Assembly: GCF_954871325.1 (NCBI RefSeq)
Contig: NC_088775.1
Coordinates: forward strand, 22,669,561 to 22,733,560
DNA length: 64,000 nt
Origin: Gordionus sp. m RMFG-2023
Taxonomy: Eukaryota > Nematomorpha > Gordioida > Chordodea > Parachordodidae
Direction of reading: 5' to 3'
The notes below the pieces were generated by a model. It saw only the letters and a list, made by a program, of their open reading frames with translations. It was not told the origin of the DNA and did not search any database. A program made the translations under genes and the position numbers. Shown here in pieces: positions 44,266 through 55,064 of this stretch. Within the stretch, counting starts at the first letter, position 1. Each line of letters begins with the position of its first letter.

Positions 44266-45177
44266 CTTGAATTAAAAATATTTAAAAAATTGTTAAAATA
44301 GAATCAATCAACGTCATTATTATTTAAGCTGATAAAAAATTATTTACGCCTCCAAAAAATGTTTTTCACAAATAATGAATATTTAAAGTTTTTAAATTAA
44401 CTCTCCAGTGTCAAAAACATTTGCGGAGGGGGGGGGGTTAAAAACCTTTAAACCTGGTATAGGCCAATCTAAAAAAATTATACTCAATTAAGACACATTG
44501 AAATATATCAAATTTTCATTCAAGGATAAATGCCAGGATAATTATAAACCCATAATAAATATTTATTTTGTTTATATCTTTCAATTTAGGTATTATTTAA
44601 AATTTTAATAATAAAAATTTTGCATTAAAAGAAATATATTTTATAAAAATGGTCTAAGTTTACAGATAGTATATTCCTTCTAAGTTCACCTTAAATATTA
44701 AATTTTGTTTAAATATAAGTCTGATTTTTTTTTAATAATTCCGAAAATGTTTATATCTTTTAAATGGAAATGTATCAAACTCTTCGCATAAATTAAAGTG
44801 GCTAAAGATAAAGAAGTATACAGAATTTAAACGTTAATGTATATTAACAATTTTAAAATCTATGGACGCAGAACCTTACACCTTATGCAATTGAAGGGTT
44901 AAATTTAGCCCTTCTAAACGCTTTAGACTAACCTTAGCCATGCCACATTTCTAGCGCTGTGCCGATATTAAATATCGGATATGCATATATCGTTTACATA
45001 AATATCAGATCGGGCCAATTTTTTTTAAAAACTGATCCGATATTTTTTTTAGTTATTTTATGATTGTACATATAATTTTTTTTATTATATAAATAATTTC
45101 ATAATAACGAAAGGAACAAAAATACAATTGTTAAAATGTTTAATAGTTAAAAATTTTACACTATTTTTTGTTATGGT
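44266..45177. other. BTAF1 intron sequence with MITE-like fragment
   Basis: A G-run lies at about 44430. At 44954 TAGCGCTGTGCCGATATTAAATATCGG starts a block of ATCGG/CCGAT repeats that is partly mirrored at 51395-51450 (ATATCGGATAGGTATCG), on the far side of the MULE. These two pieces may be the ends of one older element split by the MULE. No gene is seen. Confidence 0.4.
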
Positions 45178-47170
45178 AAGCGGAATAAATCCCCGGAAAA
45201 AAATCCCCGAAAATAATTACCTGGGAAAAAATTCCCATAGAAAATTATTCCCCGGAAATAAATTCCCCATTTTTTAGATTTTAAATTAAATATAGGGGAA
45301 AATAAATCCCAGGATATCCGAATAATTTTTTTTTAAAATTAACAAATAACCCTGCCGCTAAAAAATATTTCTAAAAAATTATATTCAGCATTTTCTGAAA
45401 GTTGAGTATTTATTCTCGATGTTTGAGGATTTTTTTTTGAGCATTATTTCTGTTTTAATTCTAAGCGAAATAGGGCAATCTTAAAATATGAGAATTGATA
45501 GGTTGGTAGTTTTGATACTTTGTAATTTAGTATATCGCATAAAAAGTATAGATTTGTGACATCTTGGAAAGAAAACATGATAGATTTTTATAGAAATTGA
45601 TGAAAATTATGGTTGCAATTTAAAATTGAAAAAAAAGTGAAAACAAATTTTTTCCTAGAAAGAGGGGGATTATTTCCATAATCTACTTTTCATCTAGATT
45701 TCAATAGATATTATGAAAACAGATCATTTAACCACATTATATTTACCATGAAGAGAGTTGGGGAGGATTTCCAACCTACACGTCACTACGGTTAAAAAGA
45801 TATATATAACATTAAATATGAATATTAGAACACTATTCTGTTCCGTATGTTTATATCAGTCTGAAACCCGGACAAAAATAACAAATTTTTTATGTTAATA
45901 CAATACTATTGATTTTAAAATTTGTATCTGATTATAAATTTTCAAAAAAGTATTTATCCAAATAAATGATTACAAGGGCTAATTTTAAAAATGGTTGAAA
46001 TCCAAAGACTACTTTCAAATAATTAAATGTTACCAAAAAAATATAATATTTATAATATTCATATTTTTTTTTATAAATATTATCATTATTAATATATTTA
46101 ATTCATTTAACAAAACACAGGAGACTATAATCTAAATAGAAACTTATTTTAGAAAAATTTGGGTGGTATATTGTTTGTAATTTCGAATCAAAAGATTTTC
46201 ATTTTGTTATTTTAATACTTTTTAAAAAATTTATTTTACCATTTTAAATATTTTTGATAATTTTAATAAATTAATTTTTTTATGTTTGTTCTTCCATTAA
46301 ATAAGCACGCTAAAATTTTTCATGAAGGCGATTCCTACAATTATCATAAAACTAATTTTAAAAGATACAAATGTACATTATATAATCCTGAAAAATTCCC
46401 AGTTATTTTTAAATGCTAAAGTGAAAATGATTATTCATTGGAAAATATGCCTCATATTCATCCTATAAACCCACATGAATATAAAATTGACATGCTATAA
46501 ACAATATGAAAAGAAAAGCCTTTGAAAGAAATCAAAATACTTGTCAAATATATGCAGAAGATATATCTAAATTGTCTCCCGTATCCAGAAAAAGACTTCC
46601 AAATGGGATAGTATCAAGCGTACCTTTAGAAATCACAAAATAAAAAAGTTTCCTCCTAATCCGACCACATTGGAAGAATTAAGCATTTCAGGCTAAATCA
46701 TATTTAAGCCTATAAATAACTTATTATTTTTTTGAAAATACCTTTTAATATTAGAGGATTGGGCGGATCTCACACGAAGGAGAGATTTCTTTTACATAAT
46801 TGCGGAGATGCAAATGAACGAATAATTATATTTGCTAACTATTATATGCTCAAGATGTTCACTGAAATTAAATCTTGGTATATAGACGGGAATTTTAAAT
46901 TGGCACCTCATTTATTTTTGCAAATATATGTAATTAGAATACCCTTTAAAACTCCATTTGTTATAGAGACATATTTTTTGCTACAAAGAAAAACGTATAA
47001 AGTATGAAGAAGTTTTTAAGATTTTATATGAAAAAACACAAGAACGTAATTTAGTGATAGATCCTACCACAATTTATATGGATTTTGAAAAGGCCGGAAT
47101 CAATGACGTTGAAAATACTCTAGGTTTCCTTTTGTCGAGATATGTATAAGGACCTTGATTATGTATTTTG

Positions 47171-47302
47171 GACCGGTGGACCTTGAAATTTTTTAAATTC
47201 CTTATTTTCCTTTTCCTGATATTTATAGGAATTATTGACCGGTGGACCTTGAAATTTTTTAAATTCCTTATTTTCCTTTTCCTGATATTTATAGGAATTA
47301 TT
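47171..47302. repeat. Perfect 66-bp tandem duplication
   Basis: Two identical 66-bp units (47171-47236 and 47237-47302) start GACCGGTGGACCTTGAAATT. Both strands are open across the repeat: the plus strand encodes a hydrophobic repeat (LKFFKFLIFLFLIFIGII) and the minus strand a charged one (YQEKENKEFKKFQGPP). Perfect identity implies a very recent duplication. Confidence 0.92.
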
Positions 47303-47399
47303 TTCGAGTATAGTGTTGTTAATCGACTTAGTCGGAAACGGAGCCAAATTTTGGGTCAAAAAAATTGACCCAAAATTATATCAGTCATATGAACATAAG

Positions 47400-47720
47400 T
47401 TAACTAGAGGACGAATATTTCAAGTTGGTTTTTTTTATTAATTAACAAAACAATTATTTTTTTACTTTAGACTTTCAATTTGAATCGTGAATATGAATTA
47501 TATAGTTGAGTCAACTATAGGACGAATATTTCAAGTCATTACAAATTAAGATATTTGTTCTGTTTTTATTTTTTTACTTTAAGACTTTCAACTTGAGTCG
47601 TAAATAAGAATTATATACTTGAGTAGACTAGAGGACAAATATTTCAAATTAGTCATTAAATAAGGTATTTGTTCTGTTTTTTATATTTTCTTACTTTTTT
47701 TCGTTTAGTGGAGTTAATAA
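47400..47720. repeat. Tandem repeat, about 113-bp period, three copies
   Basis: GACGAATATTTCAAG-type blocks recur at about 47410, 47522 and 47634, followed each time by TATTTTTTTACTTTAAGACTTTCAA and GAATTATATA. The copies are 80-90 percent alike by eye. It sits beside the AGTGTTGTTAATCG terminus at 47311, so the three copies may be part of that element. Confidence 0.75.
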
Positions 47721-49079
47721 AATGATCATAAATGGCAGCAGAGCAGGTGAATAAATTTGAATTTAATCACATCACATTAAATTTAATAATAGTGCGTTAT
47801 GGTAGAATAATGCTGTTTGTTTAAAAAAAACCCTCTTTTTTAAAAATTATAAGCGTTTTTAGCTATTTGGATTGAAGAGGGGCAGTAAGTTTTTGAAAAA
47901 GGACATGACTTTAAAAATACTGTCTAAGCAGGGGTTCGAACCAAACCTGGCTACTATTTTTGCCGGGTTAGCATCCCTGTGTTAAGTAACTAAATAAATT
48001 TTATTTGTAAAATAGTGAGCTAGCTAAATTTATTTGTGGGATATAAAATTATCCCAATAAAAGTGAAAAATAAAGCCAAGATTTGTCTGAACATCCTAGA
48101 GCTCTGGTTCATCGAAAAAAACAGAATACATAGCCACTGTTGAAAGATATTTTAATTAAATAGTATATATGAATGTCAAGAAATTAAAACCAATTTGGGA
48201 TTATTCAAAATTTTAAAAAACCTAAATATTTAATAAAACCTATACAATAAGTTTAATCTATTTATTTAACTTTTAGGTAGAGATATCACCTTACAAATAT
48301 GATTCTATCACCTAACTCAATCTACCCATAGGAAGACAAGAATTAGGGTTAGAATCGACATATCGTAATGATCCATCGTTATGTTTATTTGCAGCAATAA
48401 TCGACGGATTAGCATTCTTACTTGTATATGTCAAACGAGGGATGGAATTTTTAAAGACGATTGTATCGGTATTGTTATATTTGGATAAAAATTATGTGAA
48501 TGGAGAGTTAAGAAATGGGAGAAACTCACAAAGGCAAGTAGAACCATTGTTTCCACCTGAAACATGGAATGTATTTAAAGTTACAATTGCTAATTGAACA
48601 AATAATGTATATGAAGGATGGTAATCGATTTCAGCATATTATAGGTCATAAAAAGCCTAAGATATGGGAACTAATCGAAAAGATGAGGATGGAAATAGCC
48701 GTCGACATAGGCAAAATAGGTCAATGGAGTATTGGGACCTACACTCACCAAAAAAATCGTAGTTACACCGTAAAACAAAATATTTTGAAAAATTTGTGTA
48801 TTGATTTTTTAGAAGAGAGAAAGAACTTACTTAATTTTCTCTCTTCATTTGGAGAACATATACGTTCTAGTATTGTTTTATTTGAATAATATGACTTCTA
48901 TTGTTTCATATATAATTTTAATAAAATAAAAATATAATTATTACTTTTCTGTAAATTTTGAAAAAAAATTCATAAGCAAAATAATAATTATAAGATTTGA
49001 AATATATAATACTCAGTGCTGATAATCACCTCTGATATATTTTTGATTAAAATGGTCAGCATTTTTTATTACTTTTGTC

Positions 49080-49835
49080 AGTATTTAATTTAAATTGGGC
49101 AGATGATGAAATGAAAGAAAGATTAGTAAGTTGGATAAATATCCTTGAATGCATGGACTAAAAGTAAACAGAGAAAAGACGGAATATATGGTGATAGGAG
49201 TAGATGAAACAGAAAGCATTGATATAAATAAATGAATGGCAAATATCAGCAATTGAAATCTGCATATTTAGGCTCCACTATACAAACAAAGGGCACAATA
49301 AAGTAAGAGATAAAGAGTAGAATTTATCAAGGGTGGTTAAAGTGGAGATCTTTATCTGGAGTGCTCTTTGACAAAAGAATCCCACACAAATTGAAAGGAA
49401 AAATTTACAGTTCCATAGTACAACCAACTATTCTATATAGTTTGAAAACATGGCCAACCAAGAACCAGACGAGAGAAGTCTACAAACTATGAAGATGAGA
49501 ATGCGAGGATGATTGCTGGGGTATCAAGAAAGGATAAGGTGGGAAGTACAAGAATACTGGGAAGTTTAAAAATAGTGCCTATTAAGACTAAGATAATGGT
49601 GAAAAGACTTAGGTGGTATGGGCACACAATGAGAAAGCCTATGAACTATATAGGAAATAAGGTTAAAAATTTGGAAGTGATGGGCAAACGTAAAAGAGGA
49701 AGGCCAAAACTTCAATGGGGACATAAAGTTAGAACCGATATGAAGAAATATAAATTAGATAAAAGAGATAGCATGAATAACATAAAGTGGAGAGAGATAT
49801 TGAAGGAGCTTATCACCAGAAAAGGTGAAAGCTAA
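49080..49835 (+). mobile_element. LINE fragment, C-terminal part of the polymerase ORF
   Basis: The plus strand encodes LKVNREKTEYMVIGVDE near 49150 and, at 49509-49835, RLRWYGHTMRKPMNY and GKRKRGRPKLQWGHKVRTDM. The LRWxGHxxRM...GKRxRGRPxxxW pattern is the hallmark of the C-terminal end of many LINE polymerase proteins (RTE/CR1/Jockey-type). The upstream part is degenerate, and the endonuclease and most of the reverse transcriptase are absent, as in 5'-truncated LINE copies. It ends at a stop followed by an A-rich tract (GAAAAAAAATATAA). Confidence 0.82.
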
Positions 49836-50996
49836 AAAGAAAAAAAATATAATTTAGCAAGTTTTTTATTGATTTGTATTCAGCCAGTTAAATTCTTATA
49901 GTAGGCATTAAATACTTCAGTTAAATAATTTCAACTTCAGTTAAATAATTTCAAACAGAGGAGTCCAGGTTGAATTGCAAATTTCCTATTTCGCAACAGA
50001 ATTTTTCTATATAATTATATCATTTAATATGCCCATCATTAGCATTAAAAACAAAAAAGGGTGCTATTTAAGAGTTAGTAAAAGGCATGCTATTATTTTT
50101 GCAAACTAAAGACAAATATAAAATTTGTGCATAGGACACTATATTTTATATTCTAAAAATTATCAGCAAAAGACTTCATAAATTATGTAACAAGATTAAA
50201 AAAATCGCCAACTATTTTTGAAGGTAATGATTTAAATTTTTAATATATTTCTAAAACTTCATGGAAATGATTAATAATTTGTGTAAAAATAAATATTTTA
50301 TTGAAATAAAATTTTGATTTTCAATAATAATATCTAAAAATTGATGAAAATATGTGAACTAGATTTATTTAACTTTCGTTTTATTATTTAAACCTCAAAT
50401 CTTCTAGGGAATTTGAATTTAAAAAATATTTTGATTTAATTAAAGTAGTGCAGATCCAGGTCAAAAATTGGTATGAATTTATGAATCCGGGCCAAAATAA
50501 AAAATTTGGGCTGGTCATTATCATTACTCTGTTTAAAATAATATTTTGCTTAATATCAGAGAGACTAGGTACCCAATTAGTTTATTTTACAAATATTGTT
50601 TTGTTTAATTTTACCAAACCTGGGTTCGGAATAAGGCCATATTGGTTAGGATTAATTAATAATAATTTAAAAATTTGGTTAGGTTTAATATAAATCACTA
50701 GTTATTATTCATAATTTTGTTTAACAATTTTATCTGGGAAATTTTTATTTGGAAAAATTTTATAGAAATTGTTTCTAATTTTGTTGATTTTCTCGAAAAT
50801 TTTTACATATTTTATAGGGATCAAAAAATAGGGGAATTATCTTCAAGGGTAATTTTTTCAAAGGGAATTTTTTTTCCGGGGAGTAATCTTTCGAGAATTT
50901 TTTTCCGGGGAATTATTTTCCTAGATTCATTTGTTAAATTATCTGCAACAAGAAGAGGATTTTAAAATATCTAACGGTAACGTGTCATATTCAGCT

Positions 50997-51214
50997 AGTG
51001 TTGTTAAACGGCTTGAATTTGACAATTTTTAAAAATGGTTAACTCAAAATTTTGACCAAAAGTAAATTATTCTAGCTTATATTTTGCCCATATAGATGGC
51101 AGAAAGGTTTGGACTTTTATTCGAGAAATTTCGAGAATTAAGTAATAATATTTGAACTAAAATCTTTATTTAGCCATTTTTAAAAATCGGCTAAATAGAG
51201 CTGCTTAACAATAC
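50997..51214. mobile_element. MITE, AGTGTTGTTAAACGGCTTGA termini
   Basis: Same family as 20492-20715, but the right terminus (GAGCTGCTTAACAATAC) has drifted. Interior blocks GACAATTTTTAAAAATGG and CCATTTTTAAAAATCGGC are mirror copies. It lies just outside the right end of the MULE. Confidence 0.75.
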
Positions 51215-51639
51215 AACGTTCATCTATAAACATTGCAAATATTTTAAATGGGATCATTAACTTATGAAGAATAAAAATCAAAATACACTCAATCATTCGT
51301 TAGAGTTAATTATTTTCTTTTAAATAGAAAATATTGATATTTTTATTACATTGGTTCAAGAAAGAAATCGATATAAATATAAATATCGGATAGGTATCGT
51401 ATCGGTGAAAAATTTGTGGATAGGTATATTCTTACACATTTCACTACTTAAAATATCCTCTTCCTACCCTCTAAGGATTAGATAACAAAATACATTAGAA
51501 AGTAAAATCTTAGGTAACAACCAAGTATTCATGAAAGTAAAAACTCCAAAAGGAAGGCAGTGTTGAAGTATATTACAAAACCATATTAATTTTAAATGTT
51601 TTATATTCATATCATTGATAAATCAATCATCTTTCTTAC

Positions 51640-51928
51640 CCTTTCTATCGAATTGCAGCCATTCCGCTCCGAATGGTCCGCCATTTTTAGCACCCAAGGC
51701 GAGCATACGATAAATTAAACTTCCCGACAAGTCTTTAGCATCTTTCCTCTGCCAGCGTATAAATACAAAGATGGCTGCCAGGATTTCGCATAGACGCCTG
51801 CACAATAAAGGCTCGTGCTCGACCTTCAAAATATCCATCAAATCGCGTGTTAGTTTAATAAGGTCAGGTAGTTTGTGTGTTTGTTGAGAATTAAGTGAAG
51901 TTTCCACTTCCAAGGTCATCACATCTGA
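51640..51928 (-). CDS. BTAF1: Probable BTAF1/Mot1 exon, HEAT region
   Basis: The exon encodes DVMTLEVETSLNSQQTHKLP, LIKLTRDLMDILKVEHEPLL, CRRLCEILAAIFVFIRWQRK and LIYRMLALGAKNGGPFGAEW. The pattern of paired amphipathic helices suits HEAT repeats. The donor G/GTAAGAAA is near consensus, and its phase joins exactly to the exon at 44265. The acceptor is TTAG/TCAGATG. Its G+C content is clearly higher than that of the surrounding intron. The match to BTAF1 by sequence is not demonstrable by eye, so a separate HEAT-repeat gene ending here (the frame runs to a stop at 51623) remains possible. Confidence 0.5.
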
Positions 51929-51979
51929 CTAATATTACAAGGTAAATATAGTATTATTATGATTAGTAGATAAATATGT

Positions 51980-52190
51980 ACTTCTATTTTATTTATTAAA
52001 TTCTAATCAGACCTGTTGCAAGGCCTGACTCGGATATTTTTAAAATATATTACATTTATTTTTAATTTTTATAGCTAATAATGGCGATTTAAAATATTTA
52101 TAACCCGGCCCAGGTATTTTTACAAAAAATTTTTAGACTCGGCCCGATAAATTCATTCATCGTGAATTTTTCAAGACCCCTCCTAGCATG
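51980..52190. mobile_element. hAT-type MITE remnant, GGCCCG-rich
   Basis: CAGACCTGTTGCAAGGCCTGACTCGG on the left, and AACCCGGCCCAGG and ACTCGGCCCGATAAATT further in, resemble the GCCCGGCCCG-type ends of the element at 55923. Boundaries are eroded. Confidence 0.45.
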
Positions 52191-53158
52191 CGCCGGTTTT
52201 TTCCGAAAAAGCCTATAAATTCCTTACTAGTTGTTTATATATATAAATTAACTTTAATATTATATAAAATAAAATGTAACAAATGCTTATCTTTTAAAAG
52301 ACATAAAGGGGTTAATGGTAAATATAAAATGGTGCGATTTTGAACGAACCAAATGATACGATTGAGGTAATACTTGTATATTTTTTTACCGAAACGAATC
52401 AAAAAAACGAATTACTCATTTACTTGTTTACAATTTTAATTTTTATATAGATATCTTCTTTTATCATATATGAGAGAAATTGTGATCTGGGAGTAGAAAA
52501 TTCTTATAATTATAATAATTAGGTTGAATCTATATAATTTTATTATTCCTAAAATAATTTTAGTTATTAATTACAGACGCAACCTTTAAGTCTTTTGAAG
52601 AATTAGTCAATATGAATTAAAGGCTAAAATAAATTATATAAAAATTTGATCGAAATAATTAAAGAATACTACAAAGGAGATTATATAAAAAAAAGTATTT
52701 CATGTCTGTAAGCATGGAAGTGGTCTTCAATGTGAACTAACCCATTTTTAAATAAATAAAAGTAAATGAGGGCTTTTGTTATTTTTTGTCAAATATTAGT
52801 ATTTCAAATTTTATAAAAAAACGACTTAACCTAATAATTTAAAAATATCAAGTAACGTGTTTTAGAGTTATAAAAATTTAAAAACGCTACGTTAAATAAA
52901 TATAGAAACGTCAATTAGGCTGGTTCTTTGGTTTTTTGAAAAAGGTCTGAACTTGCTAAATGAGTTATAATATAATTAGTCTAAAGAATTACCTTAGAGA
53001 AAAAGAGATATAGTGGAAAAATATTATCGACCAGGAACTTCCAAAAGGTAACAAATTTATGGTTTCAAATATATTTATAAAATAAAAACATATTAATGAT
53101 GAACTCCTTATTAAGTGGATAGGTAGCAAAGAATTTTAATACTTAATGGCAAAAAATT

Positions 53159-53265
53159 TTAATACTTAATGCATTCGCGATAATGCATTCACGATATTGC
53201 ATTCTTGATAATACATTCGCTGTAATGCATTCGCAATAACTTATCGGTAATGCATTCGCTCTAAC
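53159..53265. repeat. Short minisatellite, GCGATAATGCATTC-type
   Basis: About seven degenerate copies of a 14-16 bp unit built on ATAATGCATTCGC run from 53159 to 53265. The following block (53266-53385) is unusually rich in GCGAT/ATCGC words. No coding sense is seen. Confidence 0.75.
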
Positions 53266-53694
53266 CCTAAATTCATAGTGAAGCGCGATTGCGATTTAGC
53301 CGCTATATCGTAAGCGACCGATCAGCTGGATCAATCGCAGTGATTTTCATTCATAGCGCAAAGCGATATTATTGATTCATAAATTTTTATCAGTCAAATG
53401 ATTATTTTTGTACAAAATCATCATGAAAAAGGCGAAATTTTTTAATTATATGAACCAAAATATTTATTAATTCTATTTTATCTTTATTCTATATTATATA
53501 GGAAACTTATAATTACATTCTAAAAGTGTCTAGAAATTTTGGAATTAATATAAAAAATCGATAGAAATTGATTTAAATTAAGAATGATTCAAAATTTCAC
53601 TATTGCCTAAAATTTATAGGACAGGAGCTATACTGTACTGTGTGAAATATATTTAAGATAAAATTAAATCAATCAATATTTTGTTTTATAAAAG

Positions 53695-54006
53695 AGGCAG
53701 ACTATAAATAAATGTATTCAACAAAAACCTTATGACAATATTAATGATATTCCTGAACGCAACAAAAACTTGGGAAAAAGATTGAACACAAACTTGGTTG
53801 GCTCGTTTATCGACCCAAATCATCCACAAGATGCGCACGCATATCAAAACGCCGTTGACTCGGGCGTGCGCGAAAGCCTGTTTTTCTCGAGTATCCTCGA
53901 TGACTTTTCGCAAAATTGTGGCGTCGGAATGGAGATGAGTATCAATACAAGGAGGACGAGTATTCTGACAAGATTTATTATTAAAATCGAAATATTTAGA
54001 AAATGA
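53695..54006 (+). CDS. Possible exon of an unknown gene, plus strand
   Basis: After an acceptor-like TTTTATAAAAG the plus strand is open for about 100 codons to a stop at 54004-54006. It encodes INKCIQQKPYDNINDIPERN, then FIDPNHPQDAHAYQNAVDSG and SSILDDFSQNCGVGMEMS. G+C is well above the background and the composition is that of a soluble globular protein. I recognise no family. The opposite strand is also open (RKVIEDTREKQAFAHARV), so strand choice is a judgement. It lies between two presumed BTAF1 exons and would be a nested gene or a transposon fragment. Confidence 0.35.
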   Translation, partial: RQTINKCIQQKPYDNINDIPERNKNLGKRLNTNLVGSFIDPNHPQDAHAYQNAVDSGVRESLFFSSILDDFSQNCGVGMEMSINTRRTSILTRFIIKIEIFRK

Positions 54007-54149
54007 TTGTTAGTCAATAAACCATTTTAAAAGGGCTAATAAATAATTTTATGATACAGAGGATGAATAAGCATAAAGAACCCTGATCCTAGTAGAACTC
54101 GCTGTAGATACCCTAAATTACAAAAAATATTTTGAACTTAAAAAATGAT

Positions 54150-54360
54150 TGTTTTAAAGTCTGGTAATTCGGACCAAAATCCGGCTAAAAAAATTTTAAA
54201 TTCAGACCAGGCGAAAAAATAAAAAATGATCATAATATCTGTGGGATTCTTTCATTTTTATATTAAAAAAAATGAATTTATATATTAAATTGCAATTTTC
54301 GAGCCATATTTGAGTCTAAAAATAAAATTTGGAGCCTGGACCAAAAACATTATTAGGTAT
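54150..54360. mobile_element. Degraded MITE-like block
   Basis: GTCTGGTAATTCGGACC near the left and TTTGGAGCCTGGACC near the right are partly mirrored, with AAATTCAGACC inside. Likely an old GG/CC-ended hAT-type MITE. Low certainty. Confidence 0.35.
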
Positions 54361-54629
54361 TTTTTTCAAAGGTGTTATTATGGACTTTTTTTCATCGCCA
54401 ATGTTTCCCTTTTTAGATATATCTCGGAATTAACAGGGTTTTCAAACTGTCCAAAATAAAAAAATCACCGAAAATTTTTCCGAAGGGATTTACTCAAGGT
54501 TTTACATATTATATTTGTTTCAATAAAAATTAATAAATAGGAGCAACATTATTATATCTGATCACATGTTCAAACTAAATAAAATATAAGTCTTTAAATT
54601 TATAAAGGAAATTATAATTTTTGATTAAC

Positions 54630-54730
54630 TTCTTCTGGCACTGGGCAACGCTTTTTACGAATAGGACTGGGGACTGAAGAAGGGCAAGGGTATTCGGTGA
54701 GAAGCCATTCCAATAAAGTTGGGTCCAAAG
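54630..54730 (-). CDS. BTAF1: Possible BTAF1/Mot1 exon
   Basis: This 101-nt block encodes LDPTLLEWLLTEYPCPSSVP, SPIRKKRCPVPEE, between an acceptor-like AAAAAAG/CTTTGG and a donor-like GAA/GTTAAT. It joins in phase 0 to the exon at 51928. G+C is higher than around it. Read on without splicing, the frame ends five codons later (VNQKL, stop), so it could instead be the 3' end of another minus-strand gene. No vertebrate BTAF1 match is visible. Confidence 0.35.
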
Positions 54731-54819
54731 CTTTTTTAATAAGAAATGGAATGTTTTAAGATGTATGATTATCATTAAAAGGCGCTAAATATCTTTAGAA
54801 AGGAAATGATCTTTTGATA

Positions 54820-55055
54820 AATATTCAGGACCGGATATATTTTTAATTCTGGTTCCAATCTGATTGCAATAAAATAATGTATTGAAAAATAAAAAATGAA
54901 TAAATAAATAGAATAGAAATTTAAAGGATTTCTAAATCAATCAGAGACCTGTAAGCCCTGCCTATAAATTATTTTAAAATACTCAAGCACGGCCTAAATT
55001 TTTTTTAACATTACCCAGGCCAGGCGGAATATTGTAAATCCCATTATTACATTAT
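54820..55055. mobile_element. Degraded MITE-like block, GGCC-rich ends
   Basis: AGGACCGGATATATTTTTAATTCTGG on the left and AAGCCCTGCC...ACGGCCTAAATTTTTTT...CCCAGGCCAGGCGG on the right resemble the 55923 family. Boundaries are uncertain. Confidence 0.4.
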
Positions 55056-55064
55056 TATATATAC

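Larger units (their letters stand above)
45178..50945 (+). mobile_element. MULE (Mutator-like) transposon, FLYWCH/transposase remains, repeat-built TIRs
   Basis: The terminal arms (45185-45310 and 50810-50945) are inverted and built from degenerate units of AATTCCCCGGAAAAA. Plus-strand coding remains run in order: a FLYWCH-like segment with an HIHPINPHEYK block (about 46320-46490), the MULE catalytic core with WYIDGNFKLAPHLFLQIYVI (about 46890-46950; the D of DGxFK is the first catalytic acid), TIYMDFEKAGIND (about 47070-47110, second acid), and C-terminal parts (48480-48890, for example GHKKPKIWELIEKMRMEI). Stops and insertions interrupt it, so it is inactive. Inserts within it include tandem repeats (47171-47720) and a LINE fragment (about 49080-49835). 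The whole lies in a BTAF1 intron. Confidence 0.8.

Noticed and set aside
47930-48000. tRNA-like B-box sequence (GGGGTTCGAACC)
   Set aside because: The arms around the loop do not pair as a T-stem in either orientation, and no acceptor or anticodon stem could be folded by eye.
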